DNA of 52,173 bases from Longimicrobiales bacterium (GCA_028284495.1 JANQRP010000037.1:1-52173), one strand, 5' to 3'; positions 19,038-28,264 are shown, counted from the stretch's first letter. A program made the numbers and translations. Notes: generated from the sequence alone by a model not told the origin.

Positions 19038-19372
19038 GCGGTTCCGCCGAGTACGCCGTCGAGCCCGTCCCAGAGGCGGAGCAGCGCGCTCTGGGATCGC
19101 TGGAGCACCTCGACCCCCTCCGGCGTCACGCTGAAGCATCGCCGCGGGTGCCCGCCCCGCCGTGGTGTGGAGGCCTCGGTGACCCACTCGACGAGCCCCT
19201 TCGTCTCCAGCCGATCGAGCGTGGCATAGAGCGCGCCCCGGGAAACCCGTCGACCTACCTGGCGATCGAGCTCCTTGAGGATCGAGAGCGCATACGCCGC
19301 GTCGTCGAGGCGGAGGATCACGAGCATCACCATCTGCTCGAATTCGCCCGGGTAATCGGACCGAGGGGACAC
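19034..19372 (-). CDS. PadR-family transcriptional regulator
   Basis: 112 residues with a GTG start at 19372, chosen because AAGGAGG lies 4 bases upstream and the product then has normal PadR length. Winged helix: FEQMVMLVILRLDDAAYALSILKELDRQVGRRVSRGALYATLDRLETKGLVEWVTEASTPRRGGHPRRCFSVTPEG... includes the PadR-typical GALYATLDRLE recognition region and the GHPRR wing. Its stop overlaps the start of the ADOP permease, the typical PadR/ADOP pairing, so it probably autoregulates this two-gene operon through the palindrome just upstream (19393-19440). Confidence 0.93.
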   Translation of the reverse strand: MSPRSDYPGEFEQMVMLVILRLDDAAYALSILKELDRQVGRRVSRGALYATLDRLETKGLVEWVTEASTPRRGGHPRRCFSVTPEGVEVLQRSQSALLRLWDGLDGVLGGTA

Positions 19373-19392
19373 ACGACCTCCTTGCGCTACGA

Positions 19393-19440
19393 TGTCTGCA
19401 ATATATACATCGACTCGATGCAGGAAATGTAGACATCGAC
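19393..19440. promoter_or_regulatory. Likely PadR operator in the divergent promoter region
   Basis: An AT-rich island contains ATGT...ACAT half-site pairs (ATGTCTGCAATATATACAT at 19392-19410, ATGTAGACAT at 19428-19437) and a perfect 13-bp palindrome CATCGACTCGATG (19408-19420). ATGT/ACAT half sites are the known PadR-family recognition pattern. It sits between padR (starting at 19372, minus) and the NHL lipoprotein (19476, plus), so it could control both. Confidence 0.6.
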
Positions 19441-19475
19441 GTTCATGGTGCAACCACGGGAAAGGAAGGGGACGG

Positions 19476-20483
19476 ATGAGGACCAGGATCATGACACCGA
19501 CCACACGACGTCGGGCGTGTCGAAACCGGGCGCTGTCGGTCGCGATGGTGGCGCTGAGCGCCTGCCAGTCCGACGGCGCCGCCCAGACGGCGCCCAGCGC
19601 CGACGCCCGGATTCTCTCGGCCGATCAGGTGATGTCCGACGGCTCGGCCGTGCCGATCCACCAGATCGAGACGCTCGTGACGAGCGCGCCGATCCCGTCG
19701 GGGGGCCTGGTGGGCGGAATGTCGGTCGATGCGAAGGGCAACGTGTACTCCGCGGATTTCGAGGCGTCCGTATGGCGGATCGCACCCGACGGAGAGGCGT
19801 GGCTGCTGAACGACGAGTTCACCTCCGCGTCGGGTAATCTGCCGCTCCCGGACGGGTCCCTCCTGCAGGGAGAGTGGACCGACAACGTGATCTTCCGGAT
19901 CGCCCCGGACGGGTCGAGGACCGTGTTCTCGGACTCGGGTCTGGACGGGCCGGTGGGGATCGCTCGGATGATCGACGGCGACTTCGTGGTCGCGAACTGG
20001 CGGGGCGGCTATCTCGCGCGTGTCCCGGCCGAGGGCGGACCCGCGGTGGAGCTCGTCCGCGATGCCCGGATGAACCGGCCCAACGGCGTGGTCGTGGACG
20101 GGGCGGGAAACGTCTACGTGTCGGACCTCGAAGTCGGGAGCGTGTTCAGATGGACGCCGGGAGCCGGTGTCACGATCCTCGCCGAGCTGCCCGGCAGAGG
20201 GAACGCGCACGCCGCCATCGCGGGAGGCGGGCTCTACGTGAACAAGATCTGGGACCACGTCATCTATCGAGTCGATCTCGAGACGGAGGCGTACGGCATC
20301 GTGGCGGGCACCGGCCGGGCCGGGTACGACGACGGTCCGACCGGGTCGGCCACCATCGAAGAGCCCAACGGGATCGCGACGGCCCCGGGCGGAGAGGTCA
20401 TCTACTTCAACACGCATCGCGGCGTCATGGGTCGCGGCAATCCGGGCACGATCATCCTTCGGCGACTCATGCTCCCGGAGTGA
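19476..20483 (+). CDS. NHL/SMP-30-type beta-propeller lipoprotein
   Basis: 335 residues. Start 19476 is preceded by a GGAAGGGG stretch and gives a twin-Arg-rich n-region, hydrophobic LSVAMVALS and lipobox LSAC. The mature part is built of repeated propeller strands of the SMP-30/NHL kind: GGMSVDAKGNVYSADFEASVWRIAPDG, LPDGSLLQGEWTDNVIFRIAPDG, RPNGVVVDGAGNVYVSDLEVGSVFRW, EPNGIATAPGGEVIYFN. Members bind sugars or lactones or act as scaffolds; no specific substrate can be assigned. Divergent from padR across the putative operator. Confidence 0.85.
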   Translation: MRTRIMTPTTRRRACRNRALSVAMVALSACQSDGAAQTAPSADARILSADQVMSDGSAVPIHQIETLVTSAPIPSGGLVGGMSVDAKGNVYSADFEASVWRIAPDGEAWLLNDEFTSASGNLPLPDGSLLQGEWTDNVIFRIAPDGSRTVFSDSGLDGPVGIARMIDGDFVVANWRGGYLARVPAEGGPAVELVRDARMNRPNGVVVDGAGNVYVSDLEVGSVFRWTPGAGVTILAELPGRGNAHAAIAGGGLYVNKIWDHVIYRVDLETEAYGIVAGTGRAGYDDGPTGSATIEEPNGIATAPGGEVIYFNTHRGVMGRGNPGTIILRRLMLPE

Positions 20484-20649
20484 GTGCGTTCCGACGGCTC
20501 GCTCCGGACGATCGCCCGCCACCGGCGACGCCGACCGCCCGAATTCCGCGTCGTTCCGTCACCCGGTCGTGACGACTTTTTGAGCCGGCCGGACGGGCGT
20601 GTAGGATGGAAGGTCCACACGTCGATCCACTCCCCGGTCGCCTCCGCCC

Positions 20650-23600
20650 TTGAGCTTCGTCCACCTCCACACGCACTCGGAGTTCTCCCTCCTCGACGGG
20701 GCCAACCGGCTCCGCGACCTGGTACACCGGGCGAAGCGGTACGACATGCCGGCACTCGCCCTCACGGACCACGGGTGCCTGTTCGGCGCATGGCAGTTCC
20801 AGAAGCAGGCCCACGCGGACGGGCTGAAACCGATCGTCGGGATGGAGGCGTACGTCGCCCCGGGCGACCGGCGTGACCGCACGCGGGGTGAGGCGGGCGG
20901 CAAGAGCTACTACCACCTCGTGCTGCTGGCGCAGAACCGGACCGGCTACAGGAACCTGGTCAAGCTCTCCTCGATCGGGTACACGGAGGGCTTCTACTAC
21001 AAACCGCGGATCGATCGGGAAGTCCTGCGTGCCCATTCCGAGGGGCTCATCGTCTCCTCCGCGTGTCTCGCGGGCGAGGTCGCGCGCAGCCTCATGTCGG
21101 ACGACTGGGACGCCGCTCGAGAGGCCGCCTCGTGGTACGCCGACGTCTTCCGCGACCGCTACTACCTCGAGGTGCAGGGCCACGACTCCCCGGGTCAGCA
21201 CGAACTCAACCGGAAGATCCTCACGCTCGGCGACGATCTCGGGCTTCCCGTGATCGCGACCAACGACGCGCACTTCCTCAAGGCGGAGGACCACGAGGCC
21301 CACGACGTCCTCCTCTGTATCGGACTCGGGAAGGACTTCGAGGACGAGAGCCGGATGCGCTACGACGAGGGGCTCTACTTCAAGAGCGCCGAGGAGATGG
21401 CGGAGCGCTTTCCGGACCATCCGGAACTCCTCGAGAACACGCTCCGTATCGCGGACGCCGTCGAGCTGGACCTGGAGACGAGCTATCACCTCCCCGCCTT
21501 CCCCCTCCCCGAAGGACACGACGACGAGAACGACTACCTCGAGCACCTCACCCGGGAGGGCGCTCGCTCGCGGTACGGCGAGCCGCTCACCGAAGAGCAG
21601 CGCGAGCGGCTGGAGTACGAGCTCGGCGTCATCCTCGAGACGGGCTACGCCGGCTACTTCCTGATCGTCCAGGACTTCATCCGCTGGGCCCGTGAGCACG
21701 ACATCCCGGTGGGACCGGGGCGGGGATCCGCCGCCGGCTCGATGGCCGCGTACTCGCTCGGCATCACGAACATCGACCCGCTCGAGTTCGACCTGCTGTT
21801 CGAGCGGTTCCTGAACCCCGAGCGGATCTCGATGCCGGACGTCGACATCGACTTCTGCTTCGAGCGCCGGGGCGAGGTGATCGACTACACCCGCGAGAAG
21901 TACGGCAGGGACGCGGTCGGTCAGATCATCACCTTCGGGACGATGAAGGCCCGCGCCGTCATTCGGGACGTCGGTCGGACGCTTGGCTTCGAGCCGTCCG
22001 AAACGGACCGGATCGCGAAGCTCATCCCGAACGCGCCCGGGCAGTCCTTCACGGTCGAGGAGGCGGTGAAGGGCCTGAAGGAGGTCAAGGAACTCTACCG
22101 GAAGGACGAACGGCACAGGCGGCTCTTCGACTACTCGATGACGCTCGAGGGGCTGAGCCGTCACGCGTCGGTGCACGCGGCGGGCGTGGTGATCGCGCCC
22201 GGCCCGATCGACGACTACGTGCCCGTCTGCGTCCAGACCGGCAAGCAGGCCGCGGACGACGACGACGCCATGGTCGTCACGCAGTACGACATGAACAGTC
22301 TGGAAGAGGCTGGCATGCTCAAGATGGACTTCCTCGGGCTCAAGACGCTCACCGTCGTGCACGACGCGGTGGAGGCGGTGAAGGCGCGGGTCGGCGCGCT
22401 GAAGCACCCCGACAGCGGCGAGACGTACGGGAGCATGGACGACATTCCTCTCGACGATCCGGCGGTGTACGAGATGCTCCGTCGCGGGGGCACGAGCGGC
22501 GTGTTCCAGTTCGAGTCGTCGCTCGCGACGGACAAGTTGCGGGCGATGCGCTGCGATCGCTTCGAGGACCTGGTCGCCACCAACGCGCTCATTCGCCCGG
22601 GTCCGCTCGACTCCGGCATGACCGACGTCTACATCCGTCGGAAGCTCGGCCGCGAGGACGTCTCCTTCCTCCACCCCGACCTCGAGCAGACGCTGGAGCC
22701 GACGTACGGCATCATCGTCTATCAGGAGCAGGTGATGCGGATCGCGAACGTCCTCGCCGGCTTCTCGCTCGGCGAAGCGGACGTGCTCCGGAAGGCGGTC
22801 GGAAAGAAGAAGGCCGACCTCATCGCGGAACAACTCGGCAAGTTCGTCGAACAGGCCGTGGCCCGCGGCGTGGACGAGAAGATCGCGAGCGAACTCGCCG
22901 AGCAGATCGAGACGTTCGGTCGGTACGGGTTCAACAAGTCGCACTCGGCCGCCTACTCGCTCGTCTCGTACCACACCGCCTGGCTCAAGGCGCACTACCC
23001 GGCCGAGTTCATGGCCGGCCTGCTCTCGTCCGTGCTGGACCGGACGGACGACGTGGTGAAGTACATCGCCGAGTGCCGCGAGCTGCCGCGACATCTGCCG
23101 AGACTCGAACGGCCGGTGGAGGTGCTGCCGCCCGACGTCAACGAGTCGGGCTGGAAGTTCACGGCGATCGGGGGCACGCAGGTCCGTTTCGGACTCGGTG
23201 CGGTGCGGGGCGTGGGGTCGAGCGCCGTGCAGTCCATTCTGGATGCACGTGCGACGGGCGCTTTCACGTCGCTCTTCGACTTCCTTACCCGCATCGACAC
23301 GCGCGCGCTCAACAAGCGGGCCTGTGAGGCTCTCATCTGCGCCGGCGCGCTGGACGCCTTCGGGTCGCGGGCGCGGCTCCTGACGGGACTCGACACCGCC
23401 TTCGCCGAGGTCCAGGCGCGACAGGCCGAGGAGGACGCCGGGCAGGAGAACCTCTTCGGCGGGGGCACGCCCGGGCTCGAACGTCAGGATCCGAAGCTCC
23501 CGACCGTGCCGGACATGGACGAGGCCGACCGGCTCAAGCGCGAGAAGGAGGCGATCGGGTTCTACATCTCGGGGCACCCGCTCGACCGCTTCCGTGACGT

Positions 23601-24204
23601 CGTCGGCGCGTTCGACACCGTGAATACCCGCGCCCTCCAGGAACGCGCCGGGCGGAAGGTCGAGCTCGCCTGCGTCGTCACGAACGTTGCACGTCAGATT
23701 TCCCGCCGTGACAACTCCGAGTGGGGAAAGATCACGGTCGAGGACTTTCACGGCACCGCGACAGTGCTCGCCTTCAAGGACGTCTGGCAGGCCGCCCGGG
23801 AGGCACTGGTGGAGGACGCGGTGGTGCTGCTTCGCGGTCAGGTCAGCGATCGCGATCGTGACGTGGAAGACCCGCCGATCTTTCTCGACGAGGTGCAACC
23901 GCTCGAGGAGCTGCCGGCATCGGGCGTGCTCGCCGTCCAGATCGAGCTGCCGATCGGCGCCGACCTCGCTCCCGACGTGTTCGCCCGCGCGAAGGAGATC
24001 CTCGCCGCGCACCCGGGAACCACGCCGGTCGAAGTCACGCTGGGCGCCGACAACGGAAGCCCGCCTCCGCGACTCCGCTCGCGCTCGCTCTCCGTGGATC
24101 CGATGAACGGAACGCTCCCGGCTCTGCGAGAGCTGTTCGGGGCCGGTCGCGTCCGTCTGGTGCGGCGGGGCGGACTTCCGGTGGAGCCGCCGGCCGGGTT
24201 CTGA
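20650..24204 (+). CDS. dnaE: DNA polymerase III alpha subunit
   Basis: 1184 residues; the replicative polymerase of the holoenzyme. Uses a TTG start at 20650, giving SFVHLHTHSEFSLLDGANRL, the conserved PHP-domain beginning; no ATG is available nearby. Domains: PHP (1-275, with HLHTHSE and LTDHG), polymerase C family core with catalytic aspartates in MPDVDIDF (D397, D399), thumb/fingers through KKKADLIAEQLGKF and YGFNKSHSAAYSLVSYHTAWLKAHYPAEF, HhH region, and a C-terminal OB fold (VELACVVTNVARQISRRDNSEWGKITVEDF). Stand-alone gene; the 166 bp before it hold no recognised gene. Confidence 0.97.
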   Translation: MSFVHLHTHSEFSLLDGANRLRDLVHRAKRYDMPALALTDHGCLFGAWQFQKQAHADGLKPIVGMEAYVAPGDRRDRTRGEAGGKSYYHLVLLAQNRTGYRNLVKLSSIGYTEGFYYKPRIDREVLRAHSEGLIVSSACLAGEVARSLMSDDWDAAREAASWYADVFRDRYYLEVQGHDSPGQHELNRKILTLGDDLGLPVIATNDAHFLKAEDHEAHDVLLCIGLGKDFEDESRMRYDEGLYFKSAEEMAERFPDHPELLENTLRIADAVELDLETSYHLPAFPLPEGHDDENDYLEHLTREGARSRYGEPLTEEQRERLEYELGVILETGYAGYFLIVQDFIRWAREHDIPVGPGRGSAAGSMAAYSLGITNIDPLEFDLLFERFLNPERISMPDVDIDFCFERRGEVIDYTREKYGRDAVGQIITFGTMKARAVIRDVGRTLGFEPSETDRIAKLIPNAPGQSFTVEEAVKGLKEVKELYRKDERHRRLFDYSMTLEGLSRHASVHAAGVVIAPGPIDDYVPVCVQTGKQAADDDDAMVVTQYDMNSLEEAGMLKMDFLGLKTLTVVHDAVEAVKARVGALKHPDSGETYGSMDDIPLDDPAVYEMLRRGGTSGVFQFESSLATDKLRAMRCDRFEDLVATNALIRPGPLDSGMTDVYIRRKLGREDVSFLHPDLEQTLEPTYGIIVYQEQVMRIANVLAGFSLGEADVLRKAVGKKKADLIAEQLGKFVEQAVARGVDEKIASELAEQIETFGRYGFNKSHSAAYSLVSYHTAWLKAHYPAEFMAGLLSSVLDRTDDVVKYIAECRELPRHLPRLERPVEVLPPDVNESGWKFTAIGGTQVRFGLGAVRGVGSSAVQSILDARATGAFTSLFDFLTRIDTRALNKRACEALICAGALDAFGSRARLLTGLDTAFAEVQARQAEEDAGQENLFGGGTPGLERQDPKLPTVPDMDEADRLKREKEAIGFYISGHPLDRFRDVVGAFDTVNTRALQERAGRKVELACVVTNVARQISRRDNSEWGKITVEDFHGTATVLAFKDVWQAAREALVEDAVVLLRGQVSDRDRDVEDPPIFLDEVQPLEELPASGVLAVQIELPIGADLAPDVFARAKEILAAHPGTTPVEVTLGADNGSPPPRLRSRSLSVDPMNGTLPALRELFGAGRVRLVRRGGLPVEPPAGF

Positions 24205-24213
24205 CCGCCGGCG

Positions 24214-24681
24214 TCAGTCCGGGCGACCGAGCGCGACGTAGCGGCCGACCAGCTCGGTCCCCTTCCCGCCGTCACGCCCTCCCACGCGAATCGGAACGTC
24301 GACGCGGGCTCGCCCTCTCCGGCCCAGCGTCCGCTCGAATCTCTCCCGCGCTCGCGACGGCGGCGCCTGCGCGACCGCACGCACGTCGCCGGTGATCGGC
24401 GCGTCGAACCGCGCGTCGAGCTGGTGGATCACGACGTCGGCCGCGACACCCGCCTCCTCGACCCAGCCGTGCACCAGAAGCCAGCCCGCGATCAGCGCCG
24501 CCGACACCGCGCTACCCCCGAAGAGCGTCCCGTGGCCGTTCCGGTTGGGCTCGAAGGGAGCGGTCAGCTCGACCCGGCCGGGCCCGTGCTCCAGGATCTC
24601 GATCCCCAGGGCGCGGGCGAGCGGGATGTCGTCGTGCAGCGTGTCGAGGGCGTGGGCGAGTGTCCGTTCGGCGTTTTCCAT
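24214..24681 (-). CDS. YiiD C-terminal-like hot-dog thioesterase
   Basis: 155 residues, start 24681. Matches the YiiD_C/DUF4442 hot-dog family: MENAERTLAHALDTLHDDIPLARALGIEILEHGPGRVELTAPFEPNRNGHGTLFGGSAVSAALIAGWLLVHGW is typical, with the NGHGTLFGGS segment equivalent to the substrate-binding HxGTxFGGS helix start. Predicted cytoplasmic acyl-CoA thioesterase of unknown chain specificity, lacking the acetyltransferase half of E. coli YiiD. Convergent with dnaE (9-bp gap) and divergent from the VOC gene. Confidence 0.85.
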   Translation of the reverse strand: MENAERTLAHALDTLHDDIPLARALGIEILEHGPGRVELTAPFEPNRNGHGTLFGGSAVSAALIAGWLLVHGWVEEAGVAADVVIHQLDARFDAPITGDVRAVAQAPPSRARERFERTLGRRGRARVDVPIRVGGRDGGKGTELVGRYVALGRPD

Positions 24682-24827
24682 TCCCAAGGCTGGCTCCGTT
24701 ACGTGTGCACCGGAAGGCCCGCGACCGAACTTTTCCTTGCGCCCGGTACCGGTCGTCCCCGATGTTCGGCTTCCGTTCGGGCAGCGGCCCGAGACTCGAA
24801 TCGACCCCGACATGGGAGGTGGTGAGG

Positions 24828-25607
24828 ATGCCGGTCATCGATGTGAAGCACGGGACCTTCGGCTGGATCGACGTGATGACGACGGACGCGTCCGTCGCGG
24901 TGCCGTTCTACGAGAAGGTCTTCGGGTGGACCACACAGGAGATGCCGGGCGGCGTCGGCCCCTATCACATGTTCTTCCAGGGCGACCAGCCCGCCGCCGG
25001 TCTGGGCGAGATGAGCGACGAGATGAAGCAGCAGGGCGCGCCGTCCGCGTGGAACTCCTACGTCGAGGTCGACGACCTCGAGGCCGCGGTGGGCAGGGTA
25101 CCGGACCTCGGCGGCGCGGTCGTGGTGCCACCCATGCCGGCGGGGGAGTACGGCAGGCTCGCGGTCATCCGCGATCCGGCCGGCGCGCACGTGAGCCTCT
25201 GGCAGAACAACGAGAAGCCCAACCGGGGGACGTACAACGAGGCGGGCTTCCTGACATGGAACGAACACGTCTCCCGAGACACCGCCGCGGCTCGTGAATT
25301 CTACTCGGCCCTGCTCGGCTGGGAGTGGGACGAGATGGAGATGCCTCAGGGTACGTACTGGGTGATCATGAATGATGGCCGCGCGAACGGTGGACTCATG
25401 GCGATGACCGACGAGTGGCCCGCCGAGGTGCCGGCGCACTGGTCGGTCTACATCGGCTCCGACGACGTGGATGCGTCCGCCGAGGCCGTGAAAGCCGCGG
25501 GCGGGCAGATCGTGGTGGAGCCGATGGACATCTCGGTCGGCAGGTTCTGCGTGGCGCAGGATCCGACCGGTGCCGCCTTCACGATCTTCAAGGGCGGCGA
25601 CATGTAG
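24828..25607 (+). CDS. Two-domain VOC (glyoxalase-like) family protein
   Basis: 259 residues, start 24828 behind a GGAGGTGGTGAGG ribosome-binding region. Two tandem VOC modules: residues 8-125 (FGWIDVMTTDASVAVPFYEKVFGW ... IRDPAGAHVSLWQ) and 135-255 (FLTWNEHVSRDTAAAREFYSALLGWEWD ... AQDPTGAAFTIFK). Each has the F-Y-x-x-x-x-G-W and D-P-x-G-A signatures of the SgaA/CFP-30-like group. VOC proteins use a divalent metal or bind small ligands; the metal ligands are incomplete here, so a binding or resistance role is as likely as catalysis. Confidence 0.9.
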   Translation: MPVIDVKHGTFGWIDVMTTDASVAVPFYEKVFGWTTQEMPGGVGPYHMFFQGDQPAAGLGEMSDEMKQQGAPSAWNSYVEVDDLEAAVGRVPDLGGAVVVPPMPAGEYGRLAVIRDPAGAHVSLWQNNEKPNRGTYNEAGFLTWNEHVSRDTAAAREFYSALLGWEWDEMEMPQGTYWVIMNDGRANGGLMAMTDEWPAEVPAHWSVYIGSDDVDASAEAVKAAGGQIVVEPMDISVGRFCVAQDPTGAAFTIFKGGDM

Positions 25608-25654
25608 GCCCCCACGGGGTCCTTCGCTGCGGCGCTCTACCGGCCGCCGAGACG

Positions 25655-26155
25655 TCAGGCTTCGAGCTCGACGATCTCGGCGGCCGGTCGGCCATCGGGG
25701 GTCGTGGTGAGGCGGGCCAGCGTGACCGGCAGATCGAACCGCCGAGGACCGCAGCTCCCGGGATTGAGCCACAGCACGCCTCCGATCTCCTCGACGAGCG
25801 GACGGTGCGTGTGCCCGGTGATGACGACGTCGATCTCCGCCGCGACGGGGTCGAGGTCGATGTCCTCGCGGATGTGCTTCATGTAGACACGGAGAGAGCC
25901 CCCGGGCACCTCGACGTCCGTCACGACGTCCAGCGGGAGCCGCTCCGCCACGTCACCGTAGTCGGTGTTCCCCCGGACGGCGTGAATGGGAGCGATCTGG
26001 CCGAGCTGCTGCAGGATGTTCTCGGCGCCGACGTCACCCGCGTGGAAGATCAGGTCCACGTCGCCGAGGGCGCCCAGCACCTGCTCGCGGAGCAGGCCGT
26101 GGGTGTCGGACAGGACGCCGATCCGGGGGGTCGCGCCGTCCCGACCGGGGGTCAG
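25655..26155 (-). CDS. YfcE-type metallophosphoesterase, apparent CTG start
   Basis: About 166 residues. Calcineurin-like phosphodiesterase of the YfcE/MJ0936 family with all metal motifs: GVLSDTHG, HAGDVG, VRGNTDYG, MKHIRE (in place of the more usual HG), and GHTHRP. Likely hydrolyses phosphodiesters with Mn2+ or similar. No ATG, GTG or TTG lies in frame upstream of the SDTH motif outside the response-regulator gene; the best start is CTG 26155, overlapping the regulator TGA as CTGA. Length from there is normal for the family. Last gene of the operon starting at 29222. Confidence 0.85.
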   Translation of the reverse strand: MTPGRDGATPRIGVLSDTHGLLREQVLGALGDVDLIFHAGDVGAENILQQLGQIAPIHAVRGNTDYGDVAERLPLDVVTDVEVPGGSLRVYMKHIREDIDLDPVAAEIDVVITGHTHRPLVEEIGGVLWLNPGSCGPRRFDLPVTLARLTTTPDGRPAAEIVELEA

Positions 26156-26853
26156 GACTCCACCCCCGGGTCGGGACCGAGCCGATACCCCCTGCCTCTC
26201 ACCGTCTCGATCAGCCGGCTGGCGCCCTCCGCCTCGACCTTCCCGCGGAGGTTTCCGAGGTGGACGTTCAGCACGCCGGTCCCCGGATCGAACGTCAGAC
26301 CCCAGACCATCCGGAGCAGCTCGTCCTTCGAGAAGACGCGGCCGGGCTTCAGCAGGAGCGTCTCCAGGAGCTTGAACTCGATGTTGGTAAGGTTGACCTC
26401 GCGCCCGTCCCTGCGGACCTCGCGCTTCACGCGGTCGAGCTCGAGATCGTCGTAGCGCAGGACGGTGTTCTTCTCCATCCCCACGCGTCGCTTCAGCGCG
26501 AGAAGGCGCGCCTCGAGCTCCCCGATCCGGAACGGCTTCGGCAGGTAGCCGTCGGCCCCCTGGCGGAGCCCCTGGATCACGTCGTCCTCCTCGTCTCTCG
26601 CCGTGAGCATCAGGATCGGCGTCGTCACGCCGCGGTCCCGGAGGTGCCCGGCCACGTCGAACCCGCTGATTCCGGGCAGCATCACGTCGAGCACGATGAC
26701 GTCGAACGAATCGATCGACGCGCGTTCGAGTCCCTCTTCGCCGCTGGAAGCGGCGGTCACGGCGTGGCCGGCCTGCTCGAGACCGCGTCGGATCACGTCG
26801 ACGACGTCCTCCTGGTCTTCGACGACGAGGATCGACAGTGGAAGGTCGCTCAT
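26152..26853 (-). CDS. OmpR/PhoB-family response regulator (orphan)
   Basis: 233 residues, start 26853. Receiver domain 1-120 with acidic pocket (VVEDQED), phosphoacceptor Asp56 in DVIVLDVMLPG, Thr in MLTARDEE and Lys in YLPKPF; C-terminal winged helix 130-228 (VNLTNIEFKLLETLLLKPGRVFSKDELLRMVWG ... VLNVHLGNLRGKV ... IETVRGRGYRLG). A DNA-binding regulator phosphorylated by a sensor kinase, but no kinase gene adjoins it; the nearest kinase (34115-36217) is a hybrid 7 kb away. Coupled to the downstream phosphoesterase by a CTGA overlap; 59 bp follow the upstream gene. Confidence 0.95.
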   Translation of the reverse strand: MSDLPLSILVVEDQEDVVDVIRRGLEQAGHAVTAASSGEEGLERASIDSFDVIVLDVMLPGISGFDVAGHLRDRGVTTPILMLTARDEEDDVIQGLRQGADGYLPKPFRIGELEARLLALKRRVGMEKNTVLRYDDLELDRVKREVRRDGREVNLTNIEFKLLETLLLKPGRVFSKDELLRMVWGLTFDPGTGVLNVHLGNLRGKVEAEGASRLIETVRGRGYRLGPDPGVES

Positions 26854-26912
26854 GGCTCCCTGTTCTGCGTGGTGCGGGTCGCGTCCAAGGTGGTGCCTGT
26901 CGACGTCTCCGA

Positions 26913-27446
26913 CTAGGTCTGGGCGGACGGCCTGCCTTCCGACGCACGCCGGCGCTCGCGCGTGACCGCCCGCTGCACACGGATCAGGAGCACGGCGACC
27001 AGGACCGGAGAGGCGACCAGGGTCGTGACGAGCGTGACGCCGAGGAGGGTTCCGGTGTCGGCTCCCAGGGCGGCTCGAAGACGGGCGACCTGAATCGCGA
27101 ACAGGAGCGCGACGGTCCCGAGCTCGACCCACCCGAGCACGCCGTCGAGTTCCTCGAGTACGCGCTCCCTCGCCGGCTCGGGGAGGGCGAGGAAGGCGGC
27201 CTTGTCCGGGATGTTCACGCTCTCCGGCTTCGAGCGCGTCCGAAGACGGGCCCACCCGACCACCCCGAGCACGACGACGCCGACGCCCGGCAGCAGGAGC
27301 CACCCCGCGAGGCTCCGCTCCGCCCAGGCGTCCGGCCGACCCAGCGCGTCGAAGTGCACCGGGACACTCGTCGGCAGGTCGCCGTACACGGCGAACGACC
27401 AGACGACGAGGACGGCGAGGAGGATCCAGGCGGCGATGCGGGTCAC
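26913..27446 (-). CDS. DUF1648-domain membrane protein
   Basis: 177 residues with a GTG start at 27446, overlapping the upstream hydrolase stop (GTGA). Four predicted membrane helices: RIAAWILLAVLVVWSFAVYG, WLLLPGVGVVVLGVVGW, LGTVALLFAIQVARL and LLGVTLVTTLVASPVLVAVLLI. Between the first two is the DUF1648 signature LPTSVPVHFDALGRPDAW. DUF1648 proteins resemble SdpI-type immunity proteins but most have no known function. Charged Arg/Glu-rich C-terminal tail is cytoplasmic. Part of the coupled operon headed at 29222. Confidence 0.85.
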   Translation of the reverse strand: MTRIAAWILLAVLVVWSFAVYGDLPTSVPVHFDALGRPDAWAERSLAGWLLLPGVGVVVLGVVGWARLRTRSKPESVNIPDKAAFLALPEPARERVLEELDGVLGWVELGTVALLFAIQVARLRAALGADTGTLLGVTLVTTLVASPVLVAVLLIRVQRAVTRERRRASEGRPSAQT

Positions 27447-28264
27447 GGGGACTCCAGTGCGGCGCGGACCCACCGGCCCCATGCCGTCGGCGCCTCGACG
27501 TGAGGCGCGTGGCCGGAGCCGTCGATGACGGTCACGGTCGCGTCGGGTGCGGTCGTTTCGATCCGTCGGGCCAGCGACACGTACTTCGGATCACGGGCCC
27601 CGACCGCCACCCGGATCGGCACCCTGGCGACTCGAAGGCTGTCCCAGGCCGGCGGCATCGACCCCGTACCGAATTCCCGGAGCCACGTCGCGAGGGACGG
27701 TCCGTGGGCGGACTCCCGAACGCTCCGCTGCCGGGCGGCCTCGTGCGCGGGCAGATCCGCTCGACTCGCGAAGACGTCCTGCGCGAGCCAGTCGTCGAGC
27801 ACGTCGGGTAGCAGCTCGGCGTCGAATCGGTCCGCCCACCGGGCGTCCCCGTCCCTGCGCGCACGTCGCTCCATCGGGTCCTCGATTCCGGGGTTCGGGC
27901 TCTCCAGAAGCAGCGACGCCATGCGGACCCCCCGCTCCAGGGCCGACAATGCCAGGCGGGCCCCCATCGAGTACCCGAGCCAGTCGGTGGGTCCGTCGCC
28001 CAGGAACTCGTGACGCACCGTCTCCAGGAGGTCCACGAGCGAGTCGCCGCCGGCATGACCGGGACGGGCCGGCTCGCTGCCTCCGTGGCCCGGCAGGTCG
28101 ATCGCCACCACCCGCCGGATACGGGAGATCCGGTCGAGTTCTTCCACCGGCCACCCGTCGACGCCCGAGGCGAAGCCGTGAAGGAGCATGAGGCCGGGTC
28201 CGTCCCCGCCGGTCCGCACCCGGAGCGCCGGAGCGCCCGGAGCGTCGAACCGGTGGTCCCTCAC
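27443..28264 (-). CDS. Alpha/beta hydrolase
   Basis: 273 residues, GTG start at 28264 overlapping the DinB stop (GTGA). Alpha/beta-hydrolase fold with oxyanion HGF (LMLLHGFASG), nucleophile Ser99 in GYSMG, acid Asp in VGARDPKY and His in GSGHAPH near the C-terminus, an arrangement like MenH/SHCHC synthase and carboxylesterases. The reaction is unknown: the menaquinone enzyme MenH is one candidate but no men genes are nearby. Cytoplasmic. Its stop overlaps the DUF1648 start. Confidence 0.88.
   Translation of the reverse strand: MRDHRFDAPGAPALRVRTGGDGPGLMLLHGFASGVDGWPVEELDRISRIRRVVAIDLPGHGGSEPARPGHAGGDSLVDLLETVRHEFLGDGPTDWLGYSMGARLALSALERGVRMASLLLESPNPGIEDPMERRARRDGDARWADRFDAELLPDVLDDWLAQDVFASRADLPAHEAARQRSVRESAHGPSLATWLREFGTGSMPPAWDSLRVARVPIRVAVGARDPKYVSLARRIETTAPDATVTVIDGSGHAPHVEAPTAWGRWVRAALESP

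Noticed and set aside
20467..24012. 1181-codon open frame on the minus strand across dnaE
   Set aside because: Shadow frame caused by high GC; dnaE on the plus strand has full-length motifs and the minus frame has no domain pattern.
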